DNA from: Pseudomonas oryzihabitans
Lineage (GTDB): Bacteria; Pseudomonadota; Gammaproteobacteria; Pseudomonadales; Pseudomonadaceae
Assembly: GCF_024652905.1 (NCBI RefSeq)
Contig: NZ_CP102428.1
Location: forward strand, 260,501-324,500
Length of the DNA: 64,000 nucleotides
Direction: 5' to 3'
Positions 42,987 through 52,280 of this stretch are shown here, piece after piece. Positions within the stretch are counted from its first letter, which is position 1. Every line of letters starts with the position of its first letter. A model generated the notes under the pieces. It was not told where the DNA came from. It was given only the letters and a program-made list of their open reading frames with translations, and did not search any database. The translations under genes and the position numbers were made by a program.

Positions 42987-43038
42987 TCCGCCAGCGTCAG
43001 CCCTTGTCCCCCAGCGACTTAATTCGATTTCGGTCTAG

Positions 43039-44073
<1,035 letters not shown>

Positions 44074-44143
44074 GAGGGCTTCTTAGCGGCGTTATCGCGG
44101 CCACGGCGGTCCGCCGATGCGGCCGCTGCAGCAAGTCAGACCA

Positions 44144-44207
44144 ATCGCGGCCATGGGCCGCTCCTACAAGCACGGACGCTAATGTAGGAGCGGCCCATGG
44201 CCGCGAT
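44144..44207. repeat. REP-like inverted pair
   Basis: Two 25-base arms (44144-44168 and 44183-44207) are perfectly complementary around a 14-base spacer. The arm reads TGTAGGAGCGGCCCATGGCC and on to GCGAT, the familiar Pseudomonas REP family. The pair sits between the convergent cysB and LysR genes, the usual place for REPIN elements. Confidence 0.88.
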
Positions 44208-44224
44208 GCGTTTGCCCACCTACC

Positions 44225-45148
44225 TCACCCCTCCAACCGCCACTGCTCCAGCAGCAGCTGCGCCGCGGCCGACAACCCCGCGCCCTGGCGCACCAGGATC
44301 GAATAGGGTTCGTTGCGGGTGCGCTGGACGACCGGCAGGCGACGCAGCAGGCCGTGTCTTGCGCCGAACTGGGCGATGTCGCTGGGCAGCATGGCCACCT
44401 GGTTGGGGTCTTCCTGCAGCAAGCCGAGCAGGGTGAAGGTCGAGGCGGTTTCCACGGGATAGCGAGGAAACTCCAGCTCCGCCGCGCGGAATTCCCGTTC
44501 CAGGGTCAGGCGCATCGGCAGATTGGCCGGATAGACGATCCAGCGACTGTCGACCAGGTCGGCCAGGCTCAGCGCTGGCGCCTCGGCCAGCGGATGGCGG
44601 GGGTGGCAGACGATCTCCAGCCGCTCTTCGCGCACCTCCAGGCAGTCATAGGCATCCGGACGGCGGCTGACGCTGCTGCGGCAGATGGCCAGTTCGATGC
44701 GGCCGGCGTCGAGCAAATCGAGCAGGCGCACACTGGTGTCCTCGATGATCTCGATGCCGAGCTGCGGTTGCGCCGCGCCCAGGCGCGATACCGCGGCGAT
44801 CAATCGCGGCACGGCGCCCATGATCACACCCACCGCCAGACGGCCGCCTTCCCCCTGGAGGATGCCGAGCATCTCTTCGCGCAGATGGGCCAGGTCGCTC
44901 TCGATCAGTCGTGCATAGCGGATCACGCAGCGGCCCAGGTCGTTGGGCTGCAGGCCCTGGTGGGTGCGCAGGAAGAGGGTGGCGCCCAGAGTGCTCTCGA
45001 TTTCGTGCAGCGCCTTGGTGGCCCCGGGCTGGGAAATGGCGATGCGTTCGGCGGCCTTGTGCAGCGAGCCTTCTTCGTCGAGGGCGATCAGCAGCCGTAG
45101 CTGACGCAGGCGCAGGCGAGAGGCGATGGAGCCCAGGGATGGCAGCAT
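44225..45148 (-). CDS. LysR-family regulator, GbpR-like
   Basis: 307-residue LysR regulator with helix-turn-helix LRLLIALDEEGSLHKAAERIAISQPGATKALHEIE and a substrate domain. It is divergent from the AraD1 gene, 102 bases apart, with a T-N11-A box in between. The arrangement resembles gbpR beside the ggu/arabinose genes of Agrobacterium and Azospirillum, where GbpR controls sugar uptake genes; that assignment is inference from context. Confidence 0.9.
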   Translation of the reverse strand: MLPSLGSIASRLRLRQLRLLIALDEEGSLHKAAERIAISQPGATKALHEIESTLGATLFLRTHQGLQPNDLGRCVIRYARLIESDLAHLREEMLGILQGEGGRLAVGVIMGAVPRLIAAVSRLGAAQPQLGIEIIEDTSVRLLDLLDAGRIELAICRSSVSRRPDAYDCLEVREERLEIVCHPRHPLAEAPALSLADLVDSRWIVYPANLPMRLTLEREFRAAELEFPRYPVETASTFTLLGLLQEDPNQVAMLPSDIAQFGARHGLLRRLPVVQRTRNEPYSILVRQGAGLSAAAQLLLEQWRLEG

Positions 45149-45152
45149 GGGA

Positions 45153-45167
45153 ATAACCGTTGGTTAT
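45153..45167. promoter_or_regulatory. LysR-type T-N11-A box
   Basis: ATAAC-CGTTG-GTTAT is a perfect 15-base palindrome of the LTTR type, five bases upstream of the LysR start and facing AraD1. A second half site GATAACCAAC lies at 45229-45238, next to the AraD1 ribosome site. Confidence 0.65.
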
Positions 45168-45250
45168 CACGGGATAGGGAGCTCTCATTAGGCAGGCCCT
45201 GTAGCGCCGAGTAAAGTCTTCCTCAGGCGATAACCAACAAGGAGAATGCC

Positions 45251-46246
45251 ATGCACCTGATTCAGTTCGAAGACCAACAGGGCCAGCGTCACGTCGGCGT
45301 GGTCGAGCGCGGCGAAGTCCAGCAGGTCCGTGGTGCCACCAGCACCCGGACCCTGGCGCTGCAGGCCATCCGTGCCGGCGTTTCGCTGGAGTCTCAGGTG
45401 CAGACCCTGGGCCTGGAGCCCGGACCGGCCTATGCCGAGCTGCTCGACGGCGGCCGTCTGCTGCCGCCGCTGGACCATGAAGATCCGGCGCACTGCCTGG
45501 TCACTGGAACCGGCCTGACCCACCTGGGCAGCGCCGCTACCCGCGACAAGATGCACCAGCAGAACAGCCAGGAGGAGGCCAAGCTGACCGACTCCATGCG
45601 CATGTTCAAATGGGGCGTAGAGGGCGGTCGGCCCGCCGCTGGGACCGCCGGTGCCCAGCCGGAGTGGTTCTACAAGGGCGACGGCGGCATCCTGGTGCGC
45701 CCAGGTGCCGACATCCCCCTTCCGGAGTTCGCCGAGGATGCTGGCGAAGAGCCTGAGTTGACCGGTCTCTATGTGATCGGCGACGACGGCAAGCCCTATC
45801 GCCTGGGTTATGCGGTGGGCAACGAATTCTCCGACCACGTGCTGGAGCGCAAGAACTATCTCTATCTGGCCCATTCCAAACTACGCTATTGCAGCTTTGG
45901 TCCGGCGTTGCGTACTGGGGAGTTGCCGCGCCATCTGGTGGGTACCAGCCGCATCCGTCGCGGCGAGCGGGTGGTCTGGAAGAAGGAGTTTCTTTCGGGC
46001 GAGGACAACATGTGCCACAGCCTGGAGAACCTGGAATATCACCACTTCAAGTATGCGCAGTTCCTACGGCCGGGCGATGTCCATGTGCATTTCTTCGGCA
46101 CGGCGACCCTGTCCTTCGCCGACGGTGTGCGCGTCGAACCGGGCGACAGATTCGAGATCGCGGTGCCGGAATTCGGCGAGCCGCTGAGCAATGGCGTCAA
46201 GGCCGGCACGGTAGCCTTCCAGCCAGGGCAGGTCCGCCAACTCTGA
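45251..46246 (+). CDS. AraD1/GguC family protein, probable 2-keto-3-deoxy-L-arabonate dehydratase
   Basis: 331-residue protein of the fumarylacetoacetate hydrolase (FAH) superfamily, AraD1/GguC branch. Metal and substrate residues of the family are seen in GLYVIGDDGKPYRLGYAVGNEFSDHVLERKNYLYLAHSKLR. Relatives include XylX, the dehydratase for 2-keto-3-deoxy-xylonate. No DapA-like AraD is in the cluster, so this protein is the best candidate for making alpha-ketoglutaric semialdehyde. ACAAGGAG precedes its ATG. It is followed after 152 bases by the semialdehyde dehydrogenase gene. Confidence 0.88.
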   Translation: MHLIQFEDQQGQRHVGVVERGEVQQVRGATSTRTLALQAIRAGVSLESQVQTLGLEPGPAYAELLDGGRLLPPLDHEDPAHCLVTGTGLTHLGSAATRDKMHQQNSQEEAKLTDSMRMFKWGVEGGRPAAGTAGAQPEWFYKGDGGILVRPGADIPLPEFAEDAGEEPELTGLYVIGDDGKPYRLGYAVGNEFSDHVLERKNYLYLAHSKLRYCSFGPALRTGELPRHLVGTSRIRRGERVVWKKEFLSGEDNMCHSLENLEYHHFKYAQFLRPGDVHVHFFGTATLSFADGVRVEPGDRFEIAVPEFGEPLSNGVKAGTVAFQPGQVRQL

Positions 46247-46249
46247 TAG

Positions 46250-46260
46250 TTGTATGATGA
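46250..46260. promoter_or_regulatory. Candidate GntR operator, site A
   Basis: TTGTATGATGA lies four bases after the AraD1 stop and upstream of the semialdehyde dehydrogenase. It shares the pattern T-N-GTAYGWT-N-R with sites at 55119 and 57870. Confidence 0.4.
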
Positions 46261-46398
46261 CTGCTGACTATGCGAATGCTAGAGTGGGTATCGCACAGGC
46301 TGGCCCGGCCGCTCAGACGCTGAGCGTGCCACCCTTTCGAAGACCGCCCCGAGGCGGGTGGTCTTCCCTGAACCCCTAGGTATAAGGAGTCGAGAACA

Positions 46399-47976
46399 AT
46401 GCAGATCCAAGGCAAGAACTACATCGGTGGCGCTCGCAGCGGCGAGGGCGAGGTGCGGGTCTACAGCATCGACGCCAGCACCGGCGAAAAGCTGCCCTAC
46501 GAATTCTTCCAGGCGTCCGCGGCCGAGGTCGATGCCGCCGCCCGTGCCGCCGAGCAGGCCGCGCCCCTGTACCGCAAGCTGAGCGCCGAGAAGCGCGCGG
46601 CCTTCCTTGATGCCATCGCCGACGAACTGGATGCCCTGGGCGATGATTTCGTCCAGCTGGTTTGCCAGGAAACCGCGCTGCCGGCTGGCCGTATTCAGGG
46701 CGAGCGTGGCCGTACCAGCGGCCAGATGCGCCTGTTCGCCAAGGTGCTGCGCCGCGGTGACTTCCACGGTGCCCGTATCGACACCGCGCTGCCCGATCGC
46801 AAGCCGCTGCCGCGTCCTGACCTGCGTCAGTACCGCATCGGCCTGGGTCCGGTAGCCGTCTTTGGCGCCAGCAACTTCCCGCTGGCCTTTTCCACCGCCG
46901 GTGGCGATACCGCCGCGGCCCTGGCCGCCGGTTGCCCGGTGGTGTTCAAGGCCCACAGTGGCCATATGGTCACCGCCGAATACGTGGCCGATGCGGTGAT
47001 CCGCGCCGCCGAGAAGACCGGCATGCCCAAGGGCGTGTTCAACATGATCTACGGCGGTGGCGTGGGCGAGCAACTGGTCAAGCATCCGGCCATCCAGGCC
47101 GTGGGCTTCACTGGCTCCCTGCGTGGTGGTCGTGCCCTGTGCGACATGGCCGCGGCTCGTCCGCAACCCATCCCGGTCTTCGCCGAGATGTCCAGCATCA
47201 ACCCGGTAGTCGTGCTGCCCGAGGCGCTCAAGGCCCGTGGCGACGCCATCAGCGGTGAACTCGCGGCCTCCGTGGTGCTGGGCTGTGGCCAGTTCTGCAC
47301 CAATCCTGGCCTGGTCATCGGCGTGCGTTCGCCAGAATTCAGCAGCTTCCTGGAACGCCTGGCCGGTGCCATGAACGAGCAGGCACCCCAGACCATGCTC
47401 AATCCGGGCACCCTGAAGAGCTACGAGAAGGGCGTCGCGGCGCTGCTGGCCCATTCGGGTGTACAACACCTGGCCGGCGCCAACCAGGAAGGCAACCAGG
47501 CGCGTCCGCAGCTGTTCAAAGCTGACGTGAGTCTGCTGCTGGAAAGCGACGAGCTGCTGCAGGAAGAAGTCTTCGGCCCCACCACGGTGGTGGTCGAGGT
47601 AGCCGACGAAGCCCAGCTGCACCAGGCGCTGCAAGGCCTGCATGGTCAGCTGACCGCGACCCTGCTGGCCGAGCCGGGCGATCTGCAGCGCTTCGAAGCC
47701 ATTATCGGCCTGCTGGAGCAGAAAGCCGGTCGCCTGTTGCTCAACGGCTATCCCACCGGCGTGGAAGTCTGCGATGCCATGGTCCATGGCGGTCCCTATC
47801 CGGCGACCTCCGATGCCCGCGGCACCTCGGTCGGCACTCTGGCCATCGATCGCTTCCTGCGCCCGGTGTGCTACCAGAACTACCCGGATGCCTTCCTGCC
47901 GGAAGCCCTGCAGAACGCCAACCCGCTGGGTATCCAGCGCCTGGTGAACGGCGAGAACACCAAGGCCGCGATCTGA
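46399..47976 (+). CDS. Alpha-ketoglutaric semialdehyde dehydrogenase
   Basis: 525-residue aldehyde dehydrogenase. It oxidises 2,5-dioxopentanoate to 2-oxoglutarate with NAD(P), the last step of the non-phosphorylative pentose pathway. Catalytic C300 is in GCGQFCTNPG; the cofactor region is FGASNFPLAFSTAGGDTAAALAAGCPVVFKAHSGH. The motif set and length fit the KGSADH-II/III group associated with sugar-acid operons. AAGGAG lies upstream of the ATG. Followed by a terminator. Confidence 0.93.
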   Translation: MQIQGKNYIGGARSGEGEVRVYSIDASTGEKLPYEFFQASAAEVDAAARAAEQAAPLYRKLSAEKRAAFLDAIADELDALGDDFVQLVCQETALPAGRIQGERGRTSGQMRLFAKVLRRGDFHGARIDTALPDRKPLPRPDLRQYRIGLGPVAVFGASNFPLAFSTAGGDTAAALAAGCPVVFKAHSGHMVTAEYVADAVIRAAEKTGMPKGVFNMIYGGGVGEQLVKHPAIQAVGFTGSLRGGRALCDMAAARPQPIPVFAEMSSINPVVVLPEALKARGDAISGELAASVVLGCGQFCTNPGLVIGVRSPEFSSFLERLAGAMNEQAPQTMLNPGTLKSYEKGVAALLAHSGVQHLAGANQEGNQARPQLFKADVSLLLESDELLQEEVFGPTTVVVEVADEAQLHQALQGLHGQLTATLLAEPGDLQRFEAIIGLLEQKAGRLLLNGYPTGVEVCDAMVHGGPYPATSDARGTSVGTLAIDRFLRPVCYQNYPDAFLPEALQNANPLGIQRLVNGENTKAAI

Positions 47977-48000
47977 TCGCGCTGTCTTGAGTGAGAGAAG

Positions 48001-48030
48001 ACCCGGTGTCGCGAGACGCCGGGTTTTTTA
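48001..48030 (+). terminator. Terminator after the semialdehyde dehydrogenase gene
   Basis: ACCCGGTGTC (48001-48010), loop GCGA, GACGCCGGGT (48015-48024, one G-T pair), then TTTTT. Confidence 0.85.
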
Positions 48031-48097
48031 TTGGGTGGTGGAAAGGGCTCGTTGCTTTCCACGCTACCAGGCACCAGGCTACGGGCCGCGTCGGAGC

Positions 48098-48135
48098 AAC
48101 CCTCTCTCCCTTTGGGAGAAGGTTGGGGTGAGGGA
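48098..48135. repeat. Dispersed CTCTCCC/GGGAGA repeat element
   Basis: The sequence contains CCCTCTCTCCC, TTT, GGGAGAAGG and TTGGGGTGAGGG. It belongs to a short interspersed element found in many gammaproteobacteria, an imperfect hairpin of unknown function. One copy only, in the gap before galM. Confidence 0.6.
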
Positions 48136-48159
48136 AGCGCCCGGCACGAGCCCAACAGA

Positions 48160-48187
48160 AAAGGCCGCTCCTGAGAGCGGCCTTTCT
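48160..48187. terminator. Bidirectional terminator before the galM 3' end
   Basis: AAAGGCCGCTC (48160-48170), loop CTGA, GAGCGGCCTTT (48175-48185). Serves the leftward arabinose operon after galM. Confidence 0.88.
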
Positions 48188-48203
48188 TGCATCAGGAGCA
48201 GCC

Positions 48204-49352
48204 TTACTTGCTGGCGAACTTGAAGATGGTCGTCTGGGTGTAGGTCTGGCCGGGATCCAGGCGGGTGGTAGGGAAGTTGGGCTGGTTGGGGGCATCCGGG
48301 TAGTGCTGGGTTTCCAGGGTGAAGGCACCCCAGTGGCCATAGGTCTTGCCGGCCTTGCCCTTGATGTTCCCCTCCAGGAAGTTGCCGGTATAGAACTGCA
48401 CGCCTGGTTCGGTGGTGTAGAGGGTCAGGGTGCGGCCGGAGCCCGGGTCGGTCACCACGGCAGCGGCTTTCTGCAGATCGCCAGCGGTGTTGAGCACCCA
48501 GTTGAAGTCATAGCCACCCTGCTTGGGTTCGGCGTACTTCAGTTGCTGGTTGTCGTCGGCGATGTGCTTGCCGATGGCGGTCGGCTTGCGGAAGTCCATC
48601 GGCGTGCCGGCCACCGGTGGCAACTCGCCGGTGGGGATCAGCTTGGCGGTCACTGGCGTGTATTTGTCGGCATTGAGCATTGCCACCTGCTTGAGCACGG
48701 TGCCACTGCCGGCGCCCGCCAGGTTGAAGTAGCTGTGATTGGTCAGGTTGAGCACCGTCGGCTTGTCGGTGGTGGCGCGGTACTTGAGGGTCAGCTGGTT
48801 GTGCTCGTCCAGCTGGTAGGTCACCTGAGTGGCCAGGGTGCCGGGAAAGCCCATCTCGCCATCGGGGGAGACATAGCTCAGGGTCACGCCGACCCAGCCG
48901 TCGCCCTTGGCCGGCTCGGCCTTCCACACCTTGGTGTTGAAGCCTTGGGGGCCGCCGTGCAGGGCGTTGGTCTTGTCGTTCTGGGGAATCTGGTAACTCT
49001 TGCCATCGAGGCTGAAGCGGCCCTCGGCAATGCGGTTGCCGAAGCGGCCGATGGTGGCGCCAAAGAATACGGTGGGGTTGTCGAGATAACCCTGGACGTC
49101 ATCGAAGCCCAGCACCACGTCTTCGCTGTGGCCCTTGCGGTCGGGCACCTTGAGCGCCTGCAGCACGCCGCCGTAGGTGATTACCGTGGCCTGCATGCCG
49201 TGGCTGTTGGTCAGAACGAACTTCTCGATGGGAGTGCCATCGGGCAGCTTGCCGAAGCTCGACTGCTGGCTGGTGAGGCCGGCCGCCTGGGCGGTAAGGG
49301 TGCTGATCATGAGTGACAGTCCAAGTCCGGTGAGGGCTAACGTGCGTTTCAT
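48204..49352 (-). CDS. galM: Periplasmic aldose 1-epimerase
   Basis: 382-residue galactose mutarotase-like enzyme that interconverts alpha and beta anomers of aldoses. A signal peptide (LALTGLGLSLMISTLTAQA) precedes the mature start. Active-site histidines are in NALHGGPQGFN and LTNHSYFN, and the catalytic Glu in FLEGNIKGK/FTLETQHYPDAPNQP. Its position last in the leftward operon suggests it prepares L-arabinose anomers for AraF. AAGGTGG lies upstream of ATG 49352. Confidence 0.93.
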   Translation of the reverse strand: MKRTLALTGLGLSLMISTLTAQAAGLTSQQSSFGKLPDGTPIEKFVLTNSHGMQATVITYGGVLQALKVPDRKGHSEDVVLGFDDVQGYLDNPTVFFGATIGRFGNRIAEGRFSLDGKSYQIPQNDKTNALHGGPQGFNTKVWKAEPAKGDGWVGVTLSYVSPDGEMGFPGTLATQVTYQLDEHNQLTLKYRATTDKPTVLNLTNHSYFNLAGAGSGTVLKQVAMLNADKYTPVTAKLIPTGELPPVAGTPMDFRKPTAIGKHIADDNQQLKYAEPKQGGYDFNWVLNTAGDLQKAAAVVTDPGSGRTLTLYTTEPGVQFYTGNFLEGNIKGKAGKTYGHWGAFTLETQHYPDAPNQPNFPTTRLDPGQTYTQTTIFKFASK

Positions 49353-49444
49353 CTCGACCACCTTTTCGGTTTGTTGTTGTACAGGGAACAGCGGGTGTTG
49401 TGGTTTGTTGGGCTTCGCGTTGCTCAACCCAACGGTAGAGCCGG

Positions 49445-51184
49445 TCAATGGGAGTGACGGGGCACTTCGGAACCGCGGCAGCCGACCAGGAAGTCGAAGT
49501 CGCAGCCTTCGTCGGCCTGCAGCACATGGTTGACGTAGAGGCGGCGATAACCGCCGGCCAGCAGCTGGTCGGCCGGCGGTTGCCAGTCGGCCAGGCGCGC
49601 GGCCAGTTCTTCGTCGGGAATGTCCAGATGCAGGCGGCCGGAAGCGCAGTCCAGCTCGATCATGTCGCCTTCGCGCACCACCGCCAGCGGACCGCCGGCC
49701 GAGGCCTCGGGCGCCACGTGCAGGACCACGGTGCCGTAGGCGGTGCCGCTCATGCGGGCGTCGGAGATGCGCACCATGTCGGTGATGCCCTTGGCCAGTA
49801 GCTTGGCCGGCAGGCCCATGTTGCCCACCTCGGCCATGCCCGGGTACCCCTTGGGTCCGCAATTCTTCAGCACCATCACGCAGGTCTCGTCGATGTCCAG
49901 GTCCGGATCGACGATGCGCGCCTTGTAGTCTTCCAGGTTCTCGAACACCACGGCGCGACCACGGTGCTGCATCAGCGCGGGGGTCGCGGCCGACGGCTTG
50001 AGCACCGCGCCCTTGGGCGCCAGATTGCCGCGCAGCACGCAGATGCCGCCATCGGCGCGCAGGGGGTTGTCCAGGGCGCGGATGACCTCGTCGTCGCCAT
50101 AGATGGGCGCCTCGGCGCAGTTGGCCCAGAGGCTCTTGCCGTTGGCGGTCAGGGCTTCGGGGTGGGGCAGCAGCTTGGCTTCGCCCATGCGGCGGATCAC
50201 CGCCGGCAGACCGCCGGCATAGTAGAACTCCTCCATCAGGAAGCGCCCGGAGGGTTGCAGGTCGACGATGGTGGGGGTGCCGCGGCCGACGCGGGTCCAG
50301 TCGTCCAGCTCCAGGTCCACGCCGATGCGGCCGGCGATGGCCTTGAGGTGGATCACCGCGTTGGTGGAACCGCCGATGGCGGCATTGACGCGGATGGCGT
50401 TCTCGAAGGCTTCCTTGGTGAGGATCTTCGACAGTCGCAGGTCTTCTTCCACCATTTCGACGATGCGCATGCCGGACAGGTGCGCCAGCACGTAGCGCCG
50501 CGAATCCACCGCCGGAATGGCCGCGTTGTGCGGCAGCGAGGTGCCCAGGGCTTCGGCCATGCAGGCCATGGTGGAGGCGGTGCCCATGGTGTTGCAGGTA
50601 CCGGCCGAACGCGACATCCCGGCTTCGGCGGAGAGGAATTCGTTGAGGTCGATGGCGCCCGCCTTGTAGGCCTCGTGCATCTGCCAGACGATGGTGCCGG
50701 CGCCGATGTCGCGACCGTGGTGCTTGCCGTTGAGCATGGGGCCACCGGTGACGACGATGGCCGGCACGTCACAGCTGGCGGCGCCCATCAGCAGCGCTGG
50801 CGTGGTCTTGTCGCAGCCGGTCAGCAGCACCACGGCGTCCACCGGATTGCCGCGGATGGCTTCTTCCACGTCCATGCTGGCCAGGTTGCGGGTCAGCATG
50901 GCGGTGGGTCTGAGGTTGGATTCGCCATTGGAGAACACCGGGAATTCCACCGGAAAGCCGCCGGCTTCGTAGATGCCGCGCTTGACGTGTTCGGCGATCT
51001 TGCGGAAGTGGGCGTTGCAGGGGGTCAGTTCGGACCAGGTGTTGCAGATGCCGATGACGGGCTTGCCCTGGAATTCATGGTCCGGGATGCCCTGATTCTT
51101 CATCCAGCTGCGGTACATGAAGCCGTTCTTGTCGTTGCTGCCGAACCACTGGGCGGAGCGGAGCGGGCGTTTGGGCGTGGTCAT
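49445..51184 (-). CDS. L-arabonate dehydratase (IlvD/Edd family)
   Basis: 579-residue dehydratase that turns L-arabonate into 2-keto-3-deoxy-L-arabonate. Iron-sulfur ligands are visible at C56 (ELTPCNAHF), C124 (LTGCDKTTP) and C197 (SAGTCNTMG). These are offset by three from the C59/C127/C200 set I recall for the Rhizobium L-arabinonate dehydratase with a [2Fe-2S] centre. SDARMSGT carries the conserved serine. D-xylonate or related acids are possible substrates; the AraFGH context favours L-arabonate. GAGGA seven bases before ATG 51184. Confidence 0.92.
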   Translation of the reverse strand: MTTPKRPLRSAQWFGSNDKNGFMYRSWMKNQGIPDHEFQGKPVIGICNTWSELTPCNAHFRKIAEHVKRGIYEAGGFPVEFPVFSNGESNLRPTAMLTRNLASMDVEEAIRGNPVDAVVLLTGCDKTTPALLMGAASCDVPAIVVTGGPMLNGKHHGRDIGAGTIVWQMHEAYKAGAIDLNEFLSAEAGMSRSAGTCNTMGTASTMACMAEALGTSLPHNAAIPAVDSRRYVLAHLSGMRIVEMVEEDLRLSKILTKEAFENAIRVNAAIGGSTNAVIHLKAIAGRIGVDLELDDWTRVGRGTPTIVDLQPSGRFLMEEFYYAGGLPAVIRRMGEAKLLPHPEALTANGKSLWANCAEAPIYGDDEVIRALDNPLRADGGICVLRGNLAPKGAVLKPSAATPALMQHRGRAVVFENLEDYKARIVDPDLDIDETCVMVLKNCGPKGYPGMAEVGNMGLPAKLLAKGITDMVRISDARMSGTAYGTVVLHVAPEASAGGPLAVVREGDMIELDCASGRLHLDIPDEELAARLADWQPPADQLLAGGYRRLYVNHVLQADEGCDFDFLVGCRGSEVPRHSH

Positions 51185-51267
51185 TGTCTTGTCCTCGGGC
51201 ATTTCACGGGCAAAGCGGTCCCCGGCACGGCGCACCTGGCGCCGCGGGGGGAGGGCGAAGTCTGGGT

Positions 51268-52236
51268 TTAGCGCTGCTTGAAGCGGTCGATCACCACCGC
51301 CAGCAGCAGGATGGTTCCGCGGATGACGTACTGGTAGAAGGTGTCGATGTTCTTCAGGTTCATGGCGTTCTCGATGATCGCCAGGATCAGCACGCCGGCG
51401 ATCACGTGGCGGATCATGCCGATGCCGCCGGCCAGGGAGACCCCGCCCAGCACGCAGGCGGAGATCACCGTGAGTTCGAAGCCCTGGCCGATCATCGGCT
51501 GGCCGGAGGTCATGCGCGAGGCCAGGACCACGCCGGCCAGGGCGCCGATCACTCCATGCATGGCGAAGATGATGATCTTGGTGCGGTCGACGTGGACACC
51601 GGCCAGCAGCGCGGCCTCCTCGTTGCCACCGATGGCCATGGTGTTGCGACCGAAGGTGGTGTAGTTGAGCAGCCAGCCAAAGAACAGGATGCACAGCAGG
51701 GTGATGACGATGGGCACTGGCAAGCCGAACAGCTGGCCGTTGCCGAACACGAAGAACTGCTCCTGGGAGACGCCCACGGCCTTGCCGTCGGAGAAGATGT
51801 AGCCCAGGCCGCGCACGATCTGCATGGTCGCCAAGGTCGTGATCAAGGCGTTGATCTTGAGCTTGGCGATCACCAGCCCGTTGATCAGGCCCACCACCAG
51901 GCCCATGGCCAGGGCGGCGGCGACGCCGAGAAAGACGCTGTCGAAGTCGCGCATCACCACCGCCGCGACCACGCCGGCACAGGCGATGACCGAGCCCACC
52001 GAGAGGTCGAAGTGGCCGGAGGCCAGGCAGAACAGCATGGTGCAGGCGGCGATGCCCACGGTGGAGATCGCCAGGCCCAGGCCACGCATGTTCAGCGGCG
52101 AGAGGAAGTTCTGCACGAACAGCGCGCAGAGGGCGAAGATGACCAGCGCGGCCAGCATCATGGCCCAGTCGTCGAGGAAGCGACGCATGTCGAAGCCGCG
52201 GCGCGGCGGGGTCAGGCTGTGGGGTTGAGCGGACAT
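51268..52236 (-). CDS. araH: L-arabinose ABC transporter permease
   Basis: 322-residue BPD_transp_2-type permease with about ten hydrophobic helices. It contains the typical GVVAAVVMRDFDSVFLGVAAALAMGLVVGLINGLVIAKLKINALITTLATM block of sugar permeases in the Rbs/Ara/Xyl class. It completes the araFGH transporter. It lies 44 bases after araG. Confidence 0.93.
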   Translation of the reverse strand: MSAQPHSLTPPRRGFDMRRFLDDWAMMLAALVIFALCALFVQNFLSPLNMRGLGLAISTVGIAACTMLFCLASGHFDLSVGSVIACAGVVAAVVMRDFDSVFLGVAAALAMGLVVGLINGLVIAKLKINALITTLATMQIVRGLGYIFSDGKAVGVSQEQFFVFGNGQLFGLPVPIVITLLCILFFGWLLNYTTFGRNTMAIGGNEEAALLAGVHVDRTKIIIFAMHGVIGALAGVVLASRMTSGQPMIGQGFELTVISACVLGGVSLAGGIGMIRHVIAGVLILAIIENAMNLKNIDTFYQYVIRGTILLLAVVIDRFKQR

Positions 52237-52280
52237 GGATAGGACCTCTTTATTGTTATCTCGACCAGCAAGGCGCGCCC

